Positions 7,030 to 15,288 are shown, counted from the stretch's first letter. The stretch is 29,198 nucleotides of DNA from PALSA-1006 sp964532405 (GCA_964532405.1 CAZHIC010000029.1:1-29198); one strand, 5' to 3'. The notes: a model not told the origin generated them from the letters alone. Program-made: numbers and translations.

Positions 7030-8336
7030 TTTTTGTTGCGCTGCTTTTGTGGCTGCCGAATGCAATGGCGGCCATCAGCATCAGTTCGGCACGCGTGTGG
7101 CCGGCACAGGATTACACGCGCCTGACGCTGGAGTCCAAACAAGCGATCCGCTACAACCTGCTCACCCTCAAAAATCCCGAGCGTCTGGTGATCGACCTCG
7201 ACGATGTCGATCTCACCCCTGCACTCAACGAACTCGGCAATAAGTTTGCCAACGACCCGTACATCAAGAGCGTGCGCGTCGCCCGCTTCAAACCCGGTGT
7301 GGTGCGTCTGGTGCTCGACCTCAAAACCGAAGCCAAGCCACAGTTATTCAACCTCAAGCCCGTTGCCGAATACGGGCACCGTCTGGTGCTGGACGTCTAT
7401 CCCGCCATCGCCGTCGATCCGCTGATGGCGCTCGCACTGCAAGCGGAGAATAAAGCGGCGGAAGCTTTTCCGGCGAAACCGGTTCTAACCGCATCAGCGG
7501 TTGCAGCGTCAGCCCCGGCGAATGCCGAGCCGCAACGTCCAACCGCGACTATCCTTGCAACCCAACCGGAGAAAGCCGAAAAATCAGCACCGCTTAAACG
7601 CGCGGAGATCAGCACACGCATATTGATCATCGCAGTGGATGCCGGACACGGTGGCGAAGATCCCGGCGCACATGGCCGCAAAGGCACGTATGAAAAGAAC
7701 GTCACCCTTGCCATCGCGCGCAAACTCAAAGAACAGATCGACGACACGCCGGGGATGCGTGCCGTGTTGATCCGCGACGGCGATTACTTCATCCCTTTGG
7801 GCGGGCGCGTGGAGAAAGCGCGCAAGGCGCACGCCGATCTGTTCGTTTCCATCCATGCCGATGCCTTCGTCAAACCCCATGCGCGCGGCTCATCGGTCTT
7901 TGCCCTGTCCGAACGCGGGGCGACCAGCGCCTCTGCGCGCTGGCTGGCAAAGAAAGAAAACGAAGCTGACTTGATCGGCGGCGTGAATCTGGCGATCAAA
8001 GACCCCTACCTCGCGCGCACGCTGCTCGACTTGTCGCAGACCGCCACCATCAACGACAGCATGAAAGTCGCCAAACACGTACTCCGTGAGCTGGGCGGCA
8101 TCAACACACTGCATCGCGGCTTCGTCGAGCAGGCGGGATTCGCCGTGTTGAAATCGCCCGACATCCCGTCGATACTGGTGGAAACGGCATTCATCAGCAA
8201 TCCGGAAGAAGAGCGCCGTTTGGCCGATGACGACTATCGGGGGAAATTGGCTGGCGCAATCTTGGTCGGCATCAAACGCTACTTCTCGCAAAACCCGGCA
8301 CTGTCAAAGCAGAGAGTGACGGCATCGAACGAATAA
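7005..8336 (+). CDS. amiC: N-acetylmuramoyl-L-alanine amidase
   Basis: Periplasmic zinc amidase that cleaves the peptide stem from N-acetylmuramic acid during daughter-cell separation. 443 residues: signal peptide (1-22), AMIN domain for septal targeting (about 25-130), an Ala/Pro-rich linker (about 140-200), and an Amidase_3 catalytic domain (about 205-425). Zinc ligands H215 (DAGHGG), E230 (YEKNV) and H284 (SIHAD) and the catalytic Glu E393 (LVETAFISN) are all present. There is no C-terminal LysM. It overlaps tsaE by 25 nt. In the family, activity is switched on by an EnvC/NlpD-type partner, not seen in this window. AmiA/B-like naming is possible, but the AMIN domain favours AmiC. Confidence 0.93.
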   Translation: MLNRAAQLIFVALLLWLPNAMAAISISSARVWPAQDYTRLTLESKQAIRYNLLTLKNPERLVIDLDDVDLTPALNELGNKFANDPYIKSVRVARFKPGVVRLVLDLKTEAKPQLFNLKPVAEYGHRLVLDVYPAIAVDPLMALALQAENKAAEAFPAKPVLTASAVAASAPANAEPQRPTATILATQPEKAEKSAPLKRAEISTRILIIAVDAGHGGEDPGAHGRKGTYEKNVTLAIARKLKEQIDDTPGMRAVLIRDGDYFIPLGGRVEKARKAHADLFVSIHADAFVKPHARGSSVFALSERGATSASARWLAKKENEADLIGGVNLAIKDPYLARTLLDLSQTATINDSMKVAKHVLRELGGINTLHRGFVEQAGFAVLKSPDIPSILVETAFISNPEEERRLADDDYRGKLAGAILVGIKRYFSQNPALSKQRVTASNE

Positions 8337-8375
8337 CGCCTTCCATCCGTTTAGCAATCCGATTTTTACCGCACC

Positions 8376-8792
8376 TTAGCTAAAAAATCTGGGAGCCAAC
8401 AGTAGCGCAAGATTGTAATAAACATGCAAAGCCGCCGACACACGAATGCCGTCGTAGCGCTCACGAAAATAGCCCAGCACAAGGGAAACGGCAAGATAGC
8501 CGGGAACAAGCAACAAGGGATGCTGCCAGACATGCGCAGCAGCAAAAATCGAACTGGTCGCCCAATTCGCACGACTAAAACCGAACAGCTTTAGTCTGAA
8601 AACAGTTCCCCGCAGCAACCATCCTTGAATACCGCCCCGGAAAATCACTTCTTCCAGAACGGCAATAGCTATGCAGAAGACTATCGCGCCGGAGAATCCC
8701 CCCCCGAAAATTGCAACATCCCAGGGAGGAACCCACCACACCAACAGCAGCGGCGCGATGAGCGCAGCAAGCAGACGATAATCAGTCGGCAC
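8376..8792 (-). CDS. CPBP intramembrane protease, CTERM sorting type
   Basis: 138-residue, highly hydrophobic protein with about four TM helices. It carries all three CPBP (CAAX protease and bacteriocin-processing/Abi) motifs: E47-E48-x3-R52 (EEVIFRG), F83-x3-H87 (FAAAH) and H123-x3-N127. These form the glutamic-type intramembrane active site. It is much shorter than ordinary CPBP proteins (200-300 residues), as I recall for the JDVT-CTERM system protease (MrtJ type). It starts with GTG and overlaps the stop of the S8 protease gene by 11 nt, so translation is probably coupled. The upstream gene ends in a Gly-Cys-TM-Arg sorting tail, which makes that protein its likely substrate. It faces amiC convergently with 39 nt between. 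Confidence 0.85.
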   Translation of the reverse strand: MPTDYRLLAALIAPLLLVWWVPPWDVAIFGGGFSGAIVFCIAIAVLEEVIFRGGIQGWLLRGTVFRLKLFGFSRANWATSSIFAAAHVWQHPLLLVPGYLAVSLVLGYFRERYDGIRVSAALHVYYNLALLLAPRFFS

Positions 8793-11211
8793 TACGCGAG
8801 CGAACTACGCGGCGGCGAAGCCAGTAAGCCGCAACCGCCAACATCGCCAGCAGCAAGGAAGCATCCGCTTGAGCACCAAACGGCATGACCGAACAACCAC
8901 CACCACCACCACCACCACCACCACCAGAGCTTGTGGCTTTGGCTGTGGCCGTACCGGAGATTGTTACAAATGCGGAGCCGCCCCCGCCGGACAGACCAAG
9001 AGACGCCGTTCCGCCATAGCTGCCCACAACCGTTGGCGTAATGGTTACGCTCACCGAGCACGACGCCCCGGCGGCCAACGTCACATTACTGCACCCATCA
9101 GCCGACGCTGCCATGATTACAGGTTGCGACAACGTGATCGCCCCCGTCTTCATGGCGGACGTGTTCGGATTAGTGAAAATCAGACCCAGCATAGTGGATT
9201 GACCCAAAGTAACCGTAGATGCCGGCACATATCTTGTTGTCGTCAAGGCCGTAGTTCCTGCAGACCCAGTGAGACTAACCGTGGTCGAAGATGCGCCCGT
9301 AACAGGCAGTGCCAGACTGGCCACATGCGCGCCCGCCGCTATAGGAGCGTAAGTCACGGTGATGTCGCAAGTACTGCCCGCAGCAATGATAAATCCGCTA
9401 CAGGTATCGGCACCTTTACCAAACATTCCCGCATCCGTTCCCGTTATCGCCGCCGTCCCCGCTTGCGCGGAAACATTTGACGTATTGGTTAACGTGATGG
9501 TCTTATTGACACTTCCGTTAACCAGAACCGAACCATAATCCATCGTGGCCACAGCCGTAACAACCGGGGTACTGTTTTGCACGGCCAAATTAGCGTTAAG
9601 TATTCCCGCACCACAATTTTTCTTCAGCGAGCAATCCCATGTTGCCAAACCATTTATCAAGGAAGGGAAAATCGTTAATGAAGCCGTTGACGATAAAATA
9701 GTTTTGATCTGTGCCGGGGTCAGTGCAGGATTCTTGGCCAGCATCAATCCTGCCGCCGCCGCCACATGTGGCGTCGCCATACTGCTGCCTTGGTAGTAAA
9801 CGTACGTTGAGCCACCGGCATTCAAGACCGGGGTAGTCGTCCCCGAGTTGAGCGTAGACAAGATACCGGGATCGAAAGTGGCGGCGTAAGTCTGGTCGCC
9901 GCCCGGCGCCGCCAAAGTGATATTGACCGGGTTAGTGACATTGCTTGTTGGCGAACTGAAGTTACTATAGGCCGCGCGCGATCCGTCCCGTGCAGTAGCC
10001 GCAACGGAAATCACGTTTGTGCAGTTGGCCGGATTGAAGTTGGCGACATCCAAGTTGCTGTTGCCGGCGGCCACTGCCACTACCGCCCCGGCGGCCACGG
10101 CTGCATTGATTGCATTTTGCAGGGTTGCGGAACAAGCACCGGAGCCCCCCAAACTCAGGTTAATCACTTTGGCTGGATTGGGATTGCTAATGGTGGAATG
10201 CACCCCGGCTGCCCACAGTATCCCGTTCGCTATATCGGACGTATAGCCACCGCCCTTACCCAAAGCGCGCACAGGCAAAATCTTGGCGCTATATGCGCCG
10301 CCAATCACACCAGCAGCATTATTGCCCAGCGCCGCGATGGTGCCCGCCACATGAGTGCCGTGCCAAGAACTATTCGCTACGGTCGCAGCGGACCAATTGG
10401 GATTGTCGATCTTGTCTTGTGCTGTGATGAAATCACCGAGGTCGGTCGCATTCGCTGATGCGGCGACCACCGCGCTGGCAGCCGAGGTTGTGGCAACACA
10501 TGAAGCGCGCACACGGCAGTCAGTCGTAAAATCATAACCGGTCGAAACCAGATTGCTACCCGCGCCGGACGCGACGGTCGCCCCAGCACCCACGATGTCC
10601 ACGTTGGGGGTAATTCCGGTATCCACCACCGCAACGACTACGCCCGTTCCCGTGACCGTATTCCATGCGGTCTGAAAGTCGGCGCCATAGTTGCCAGTCC
10701 CTCCGGGAGCCGGGGAAGCCACTGCGGTCACCGGCCACATTCCCCACAAGCCGGGGTTAGCGGTTGGCCCAGTTGTGTAGTAGGTATCGTTCGGCGCAGC
10801 CTGTACAGTCAATATCCGGTCTTCTTCGACATACTCCACATTGGCGAGGCTGCTGATGCCTGCAATCGCCTTGTCGAGCGATTGACGGTTAGGCTGTCCT
10901 GCAACGGAAAGAACGTGCGCGCCATTTTGAATTGCATGCAGTTCGGTTAGCCCCGCTCCCGCGACTGTTTGCAGCTGTGCAACAGTCTGCATCGTCAGCG
11001 GCTGACTTAGTTGCGCATGGATTTGCGCAACACTCAGTCCCTTTGACAGGTTGTTGGCTTTGAATTTTACAATCAGCCTGTCGCTGACAAGCGCGGCATT
11101 ACCCGATGCGAGACTGCCTATCTTGGGTTCTGCTGCCCAAATAGGCACGGAATTGCATACCAATGCAACGGAGAGTGAAATTGCGATTAAACGACGCGTG
11201 CGGTGTTTCAT
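8782..11211 (-). CDS. S8 subtilisin-like protease with CTERM sorting tail
   Basis: Exported serine protease of 809 residues from the ATG at 11211 (GGGGGC Shine-Dalgarno). Order: signal peptide (about 1-27), an I9-like propeptide (about 45-136, ending VEYVEEDRILTV), peptidase S8 domain (about 175-545) with the triad D197 (VVDTG), H284 (HGTHVAGT), S477 (GSSMATPH) and oxyanion Asn N384, then two Ig-like domains (about 548-650 choice-of-anchor-D-like, and 655-757). The end is Ser-Ser, ten Gly, C773, a short segment, a TM helix (about 784-798) and an RRR-rich tail. This resembles JDVT-CTERM/MYXO-CTERM sorting signals, where Cys precedes cleavage and probable lipid anchoring. Its stop overlaps the adjacent CPBP protease gene. 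A surface-attached protease is inferred. Confidence 0.93.
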   Translation of the reverse strand: MKHRTRRLIAISLSVALVCNSVPIWAAEPKIGSLASGNAALVSDRLIVKFKANNLSKGLSVAQIHAQLSQPLTMQTVAQLQTVAGAGLTELHAIQNGAHVLSVAGQPNRQSLDKAIAGISSLANVEYVEEDRILTVQAAPNDTYYTTGPTANPGLWGMWPVTAVASPAPGGTGNYGADFQTAWNTVTGTGVVVAVVDTGITPNVDIVGAGATVASGAGSNLVSTGYDFTTDCRVRASCVATTSAASAVVAASANATDLGDFITAQDKIDNPNWSAATVANSSWHGTHVAGTIAALGNNAAGVIGGAYSAKILPVRALGKGGGYTSDIANGILWAAGVHSTISNPNPAKVINLSLGGSGACSATLQNAINAAVAAGAVVAVAAGNSNLDVANFNPANCTNVISVAATARDGSRAAYSNFSSPTSNVTNPVNITLAAPGGDQTYAATFDPGILSTLNSGTTTPVLNAGGSTYVYYQGSSMATPHVAAAAGLMLAKNPALTPAQIKTILSSTASLTIFPSLINGLATWDCSLKKNCGAGILNANLAVQNSTPVVTAVATMDYGSVLVNGSVNKTITLTNTSNVSAQAGTAAITGTDAGMFGKGADTCSGFIIAAGSTCDITVTYAPIAAGAHVASLALPVTGASSTTVSLTGSAGTTALTTTRYVPASTVTLGQSTMLGLIFTNPNTSAMKTGAITLSQPVIMAASADGCSNVTLAAGASCSVSVTITPTVVGSYGGTASLGLSGGGGSAFVTISGTATAKATSSGGGGGGGGGGCSVMPFGAQADASLLLAMLAVAAYWLRRRVVRSRSAD
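8896..8925 (-). repeat. Ten-unit GGT microsatellite
   Basis: Ten perfect GGT codons (ACC on plus) encode the poly-Gly hinge directly before C773 of the S8 protease. Uniform codon use makes the tract prone to slippage in units of one Gly, which would vary spacer length without changing the frame. Confidence 0.9.
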
Positions 11212-11291
11212 TGAAGCCCCCTTTAAAGTGAACAACTATAAGAACCTCCCACCGACCACAATCCCGGCAAGGTTTGGTTATGTCAGCCATT

Positions 11292-11303
11292 CTGGCTAGC
11301 CAG
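11292..11303. repeat. Perfect 12-bp palindrome
   Basis: CTGGCTAGCCAG lies in the 103-nt gap between the putative lipoprotein stop and the S8 protease start. No T-run follows on either strand, so it is not an intrinsic terminator. It may be an operator or an mRNA hairpin. Confidence 0.4.
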
Positions 11304-11314
11304 TTTGCCGACCA

Positions 11315-11767
11315 CTACTGGTGTTGCATAACGCTGTCCTGCTCAATCAACTTGATTTTCAATTGATCCGCCTGCCGCATTAACGCTGTTTCAAAAGTAG
11401 CGAATGCCTGCCCCTGTGGCAACGCGATTTCATAAATCAGCGCATCCGCGCTATATGATCGAAGGAATATTGGCTGGCAATGGCAAGCATCTGCAATAGC
11501 CAAGGAAAGCGGCTTGTTATCCGTAGCCGATTGCTGGAAATAGATAATTGCCCGAATAGGTGTCTGCATTGCAGCATGCGTTGCAACCGGACTTGACACA
11601 GAAGCATGGGATGCACAGCCGACCAGCGTGAACGCCAACGAGCACAACGCCGCTCTGCCTAAGCGGCAGATACTTCTCATATCCATGACCGAGCCACTGT
11701 TAGCGGCCTCAAAGACAGGAAAATTTTGACAATTGCCACGCTCACCAAATACCAAACAACTTTTCAT
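11315..11767 (-). CDS. Putative lipoprotein upstream of S8 protease
   Basis: 150 residues from the ATG at 11767, which has a very strong AAGGAGAGG Shine-Dalgarno. The signal peptide with lipobox LVGC (Cys51) would then have an unusually long n-region. Starting at the Met at 11686 or 11680 gives a standard 20-24 residue lipoprotein signal, but neither has a ribosome site. The mature part of about 100 residues has no family I recognise. Its C-terminal half (ALIYEIALPQGQAFATFETAL through LKIKLIEQDSV, split) has the strand-helix-strand rhythm of an S8 (I9-like) propeptide, resembling the propeptide of the protease encoded 103 nt downstream. It could be a trans-acting chaperone or inhibitor; this is a hypothesis only. 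Same strand and probably the same transcript as the protease. Confidence 0.65.
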   Translation of the reverse strand: MKSCLVFGERGNCQNFPVFEAANSGSVMDMRSICRLGRAALCSLAFTLVGCASHASVSSPVATHAAMQTPIRAIIYFQQSATDNKPLSLAIADACHCQPIFLRSYSADALIYEIALPQGQAFATFETALMRQADQLKIKLIEQDSVMQHQ

Positions 11768-11933
11768 ACCTCTCCTTTGACCGCTGCCTTAAACAAGTCA
11801 CGCTTGCGCATCACTCGAATAATTACGCTTTTTCTCGCCGAATTATATCTGGAATATAGACAAATTGTAGCAGCCAATCAACCCGGCAAATTTGATAGGT
11901 AATCAAAAATATCCGCGTTGCAAAGCACCGCCC

Positions 11934-11950
11934 TGCGACAATATGTCGCA
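11934..11950. promoter_or_regulatory. Inverted repeat in divergent promoter region
   Basis: Perfect 7-bp arms TGCGACA and TGTCGCA around ATA, in the 250-nt AT-rich gap between the divergent lipoprotein and beta-barrel genes. Size and position suit a dimeric regulator binding site. A possible -10 (TACACT, 11973-11978) for the plus-strand gene lies about 22 nt downstream. I cannot assign a regulator. Confidence 0.45.
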
Positions 11951-12017
11951 TATCCGGCCATATTTTTCGGGCTACACTCCTCCGTATAACTAAATCTATC
12001 TCAGGAGAAATATCATC

Positions 12018-13013
12018 ATGCGCATTCGTCACAGCCTGATTTACGTTGCACTGTTCGGCCTTCTCGCCGCCCATACGGCTTATGCGAGTTGCGGCAGCAG
12101 CGCATGCTCCATCAACACCAACTGGGGCGAGCACAGCGCAAGCGAATCCGGCTGGAGTGTCGATCTGCGTTACAACTACAGCAACGCCGACCAGCTGCGT
12201 TCCGGCGGCAACAAGATCACGGCGGCCCCGACCGATCCCGCGCTGGCCGCCGGAGCGGAAGTGGAAAATCTGCGCACCATCAACAAGATCGTCACTGCCG
12301 GCATCGACTACACGCACGACGATCACTGGGGCATGGCGTTGAGCATCCCGTACATCGCGCGCGACCACAGCCATTCGTTGGCCAACACCAACCCGACCCT
12401 AGTGAGTTCCGACAGCTTCACTGCCAACGCGCTGGGCGACATCAAGGCAGTGGGACGCTATCGCTGGTCGCTGGATGGAGCCAGCGGATCAGGCATGGGA
12501 ATCAAGTTCGGATTCAAGTTAAATACGGGCAAGAGCAATTTTCTGCTGGCCAGCGGCACGCTTCCTAACGAAATCACGCTGCAACCGGGCAACGGCAGCA
12601 CTGATCTCATCGTGGGTGTGTTTTGGCAACAGGCCAAACCGGGGAGTGCGCTGAGCTGGTTCGCACAAGGCATTTCGCAAAGCGCGGTTCAAAACAAAGC
12701 CGAGTTCAGACCCGGCGACCAACTCAACCTCGATGGCGGAGCGCGCTATGCCTTCACCAGCAGCTTGAGCGGCCTGCTGCAGCTGAACGCGCAATGGAAC
12801 GCGACAGACTCCGGCATCAGCGCCGCATTGACCGGAGCCGGAAATGCAAGCAGCGGTGGCAATTCCGTATCGCTCACCCCCGGTTTGAGCTATGCGATCG
12901 CACCCGGCACCAATGCTTACGGTTTGGTGCAAGTGCCTCTATACCAGTATGTCAACGGCGAACAGCTCGCCGCCAACAGCTCGGTGACGGTCGGTATCAA
13001 TCACCGCTTCTGA
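12018..13013 (+). CDS. Outer-membrane beta-barrel protein
   Basis: 331 residues: signal peptide (about 1-23, ending AYA), then amphipathic beta strands separated by Gly/Asn/Ser-rich turns and a C-terminal INHRF. The final Phe is the classical outer-membrane insertion signal read by BAM. The mature N-terminus has a Cys pair (C25 and C30 in SCGSSACS) ahead of the barrel that could form a small disulfide loop or bind metal. Similar CGSxxC starts occur in uncharacterised 'transporter'-type barrels related to the MetA-pathway phenol-degradation family; that placement is from memory and tentative. Start supported by AGGAGA at 10 nt. Monocistronic, divergent from the lipoprotein gene. The substrate is unknown. 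Confidence 0.8.
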   Translation: MRIRHSLIYVALFGLLAAHTAYASCGSSACSINTNWGEHSASESGWSVDLRYNYSNADQLRSGGNKITAAPTDPALAAGAEVENLRTINKIVTAGIDYTHDDHWGMALSIPYIARDHSHSLANTNPTLVSSDSFTANALGDIKAVGRYRWSLDGASGSGMGIKFGFKLNTGKSNFLLASGTLPNEITLQPGNGSTDLIVGVFWQQAKPGSALSWFAQGISQSAVQNKAEFRPGDQLNLDGGARYAFTSSLSGLLQLNAQWNATDSGISAALTGAGNASSGGNSVSLTPGLSYAIAPGTNAYGLVQVPLYQYVNGEQLAANSSVTVGINHRF

Positions 13014-13029
13014 TCTGCATCATGAAAAT

Positions 13030-13190
13030 ATCACCTCCCCCATGCAGGGGGAGGGTGTGGTAGAAACGTTGCTATTCCACGAGCACACCCCCATCCGAGC
13101 GTGTGTTGTCGGGGCTTCAGTCCCATACAACCACGGCCTACTCCTTGCGGGTGCAACCTTCCCCCTAAAGGGAGGAAGGGACTGTTCTAG
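13030..13190. repeat. Hairpin-rich intergenic element
   Basis: The gap between the barrel gene and the convergent uvrB holds several stem-loops in a row: CCTCCCCC/GGGGGAGG near 13034-13054, GGTGTG/CACACC with inner GTGG/CCAC near 13054-13090, TTGT/ACAA with GGG/CCC near 13108-13131, and CCTTCC/GGAAGG with inner CCCT/AGGG near 13159-13181. No T-run makes any of them a clean terminator. It looks like a structured repeat of the REP/MITE kind, possibly acting as a two-way transcription block. Confidence 0.4.
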
Positions 13191-13218
13191 GGAATTATTT
13201 GGGTTTAACGGGGGTAAG

Positions 13219-15243
13219 TCACAACGGCGAGAGTAGCACGCTCTCGCGCAGCTTCTTCAACTGGTCGCGCAGTCCGGTGGCTTTCTCGAATTCAAGATTC
13301 TTGGCGGCTTGCAGCATCTCCTTTTCCAGCCGCGTGATCTCCTTGGAGATTTCTTTTTCGCTCATCGCCAGATATTTCGCCTGCGTCTGCGCGGCTTTGA
13401 GCTGGCTGCGCGCGGCATCCGGTTCGTACATACCTTCAATAATGTCTTTGATACGTTTAACAACGCCTTGCGGAGTGGTGCCGTGCGCTTCGTTGTAGGC
13501 TTGCTGTTTGGTGCGGCGGCGGTCGGTTTCGTCTATCGCGCGGCGCATCGAGTTGGTGATCTTGTCGCCGTACAAAATCGCCTTGCCATTGATATGGCGC
13601 GCGGCGCGGCCTATGGTCTGAATCAATGAGCGTTCGGAGCGCAGGAAGCCTTCCTTGTCCGCATCGAGTATCGCGACCAGCGACACTTCGGGAATGTCCA
13701 AACCTTCGCGCAGCAGGTTGATACCGACCAGCACGTCGAACATGCCGAGGCGCAGGTCGCGGATGATCTCGACGCGCTCGACCGTTTCAATGTCGGAGTG
13801 CAGGTAACGCACTTTAATGCCGTGCTCGGTGAAGTAATCGGTGAGGTCTTCGGACATGCGTTTGGTCAGCGTGGTGACCAACACGCGCTCGCCCGCTTTC
13901 ACGCGCAAGTTCACCTCGGACATCAGATCGTCCACCTGATGCGTGGCGGGACGCACTTCGATCACCGGATCGATCAACCCGGTTGGGCGCACCAGCTGCT
14001 CCACCACCTGCCCCGCGTGTTCGGCCTCATATACAGACGGCGTCGCGGACACGAACACGCTTTGGCGCATCACCTTTTCGAATTCGTCGAAGCGCAGCGG
14101 ACGGTTGTCCATCGCGGAAGGCAGGCGGAAGCCGTAGTTGACCAGATTTTCTTTGCGCGCGCGGTCGCCTTTATACATGGCGCCCACCTGCGGAATCATC
14201 ACATGGCTTTCGTCTAAAAACATCAGCGCGTTGGGCGGCAGATAGTCCAGCAGCGTCGGCGGCGGTGCGCCAGCCGGACGCCCCGACAGATGGCGCGAAT
14301 AATTTTCGATGCCTTTGGTGAAGCCGATCTCGTTGAGCATTTCCAGATCGTGGCGGGTGCGCTGCTCGATGCGCTGCGCTTCGACCAGTTTGTTCTCACG
14401 CTGATAAAACGCGATGCGCTCGGCCAGCTCCACCTTGATTGTTTCAATCGCCGCTACCACCGTACTGCGCGGCGTAACGTAATGGCTGGATGGATACACG
14501 GTATAGCGCGGCACTTTTTGCAAAATGTGGCCGGTGAGCGGATCGAACAGCGACAGCGTTTCCACCTCGTCGTCGAACAAGGTCACGCGCAACGCATGCT
14601 CGCTGCTTTCCGCCGGGAAGATGTCGATCACGTCGCCGCGCACGCGGAATTTGCCACGCGAAAAATCGACATCGTTGCGCTCGTACTGCATCTCGATGAG
14701 GCGCTTGATTACGTCGCGCTGATGCATCTTTTCGTTGTGGCGCAAATGTAAAATCATGCCGTGATAATCCACCGGATCGCCGATACCGTAGATCGCCGAA
14801 ACGGTCGCCACAATCACGCAGTCTTCGCGCTCCAGCAGTGCCTTGGTCGCCGACAAACGCATCTGTTCGATCTGCTCGTTGATACTGGAATCTTTCTCGA
14901 TATACACATCGCGCGACGGCACATACGCCTCGGGCTGGTAGTAGTCGTAATAGGAAACGAAATACTCCACCGCATTCTCGGGAAAGAACTCGCGCATCTC
15001 GGAATACAACTGCGCCGCCAGCGTCTTATTCGGCGCCATAATCATCGCCGGACGCCCCAGGCGCGCGATAACATTCGCCATCGTGAAAGTCTTGCCGGAG
15101 CCGGTCACACCCAGCAACGTCTGGAACGCCAAGCCGTCTTCGATACCCTCCACCAGCTGCGCGATCGCCGTAGGTTGGTCGCCCGCCGGTTCAAATGGCA
15201 GGTGCAGGAGATAGGGGCTGTTGGGAAAGGTGATGGTGTTCAT
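13219..15243 (-). CDS. uvrB: Excinuclease ABC subunit B
   Basis: DNA-damage-verification helicase-like subunit of nucleotide excision repair; loads with UvrA and recruits UvrC. 674 residues from the ATG at 15243, the family length (E. coli 673). Walker A GVTGSGKT (45-52), the damage-probing beta-hairpin region SYYDYYQPEAYVPS, the helicase box LMFLDESHV, the SATPS and QTIGRAARH motifs, and a C-terminal UVR/UvrC-binding helix pair (about 635-670). The frame is open 15 codons further to an ATG at 15288, but those residues are not family-like. Neither start has a clear Shine-Dalgarno. A possible -10 (TACAAT, 15256-15261) and -35 (TTAAAC, 15277-15282) would leave a very short leader. Confidence 0.96.
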   Translation of the reverse strand: MNTITFPNSPYLLHLPFEPAGDQPTAIAQLVEGIEDGLAFQTLLGVTGSGKTFTMANVIARLGRPAMIMAPNKTLAAQLYSEMREFFPENAVEYFVSYYDYYQPEAYVPSRDVYIEKDSSINEQIEQMRLSATKALLEREDCVIVATVSAIYGIGDPVDYHGMILHLRHNEKMHQRDVIKRLIEMQYERNDVDFSRGKFRVRGDVIDIFPAESSEHALRVTLFDDEVETLSLFDPLTGHILQKVPRYTVYPSSHYVTPRSTVVAAIETIKVELAERIAFYQRENKLVEAQRIEQRTRHDLEMLNEIGFTKGIENYSRHLSGRPAGAPPPTLLDYLPPNALMFLDESHVMIPQVGAMYKGDRARKENLVNYGFRLPSAMDNRPLRFDEFEKVMRQSVFVSATPSVYEAEHAGQVVEQLVRPTGLIDPVIEVRPATHQVDDLMSEVNLRVKAGERVLVTTLTKRMSEDLTDYFTEHGIKVRYLHSDIETVERVEIIRDLRLGMFDVLVGINLLREGLDIPEVSLVAILDADKEGFLRSERSLIQTIGRAARHINGKAILYGDKITNSMRRAIDETDRRRTKQQAYNEAHGTTPQGVVKRIKDIIEGMYEPDAARSQLKAAQTQAKYLAMSEKEISKEITRLEKEMLQAAKNLEFEKATGLRDQLKKLRESVLLSPL

Positions 15244-15288
15244 GGTGAGGGGCGTATTGTACGGGGAATGGCTAGTGTTTAATTGCAT

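Noticed and set aside
8896..8925. Short tandem repeat as a possible CRISPR or minisatellite
   Set aside because: The unit is a 3-nt codon repeat inside a gene, with no spacers. No CRISPR-like repeat-spacer pattern occurs in the window.
8869..9480. 203-codon plus-strand frame with poly-Thr
   Set aside because: Shadow of the S8 protease C-terminal region; the poly-Thr is the GGT tract read in reverse.
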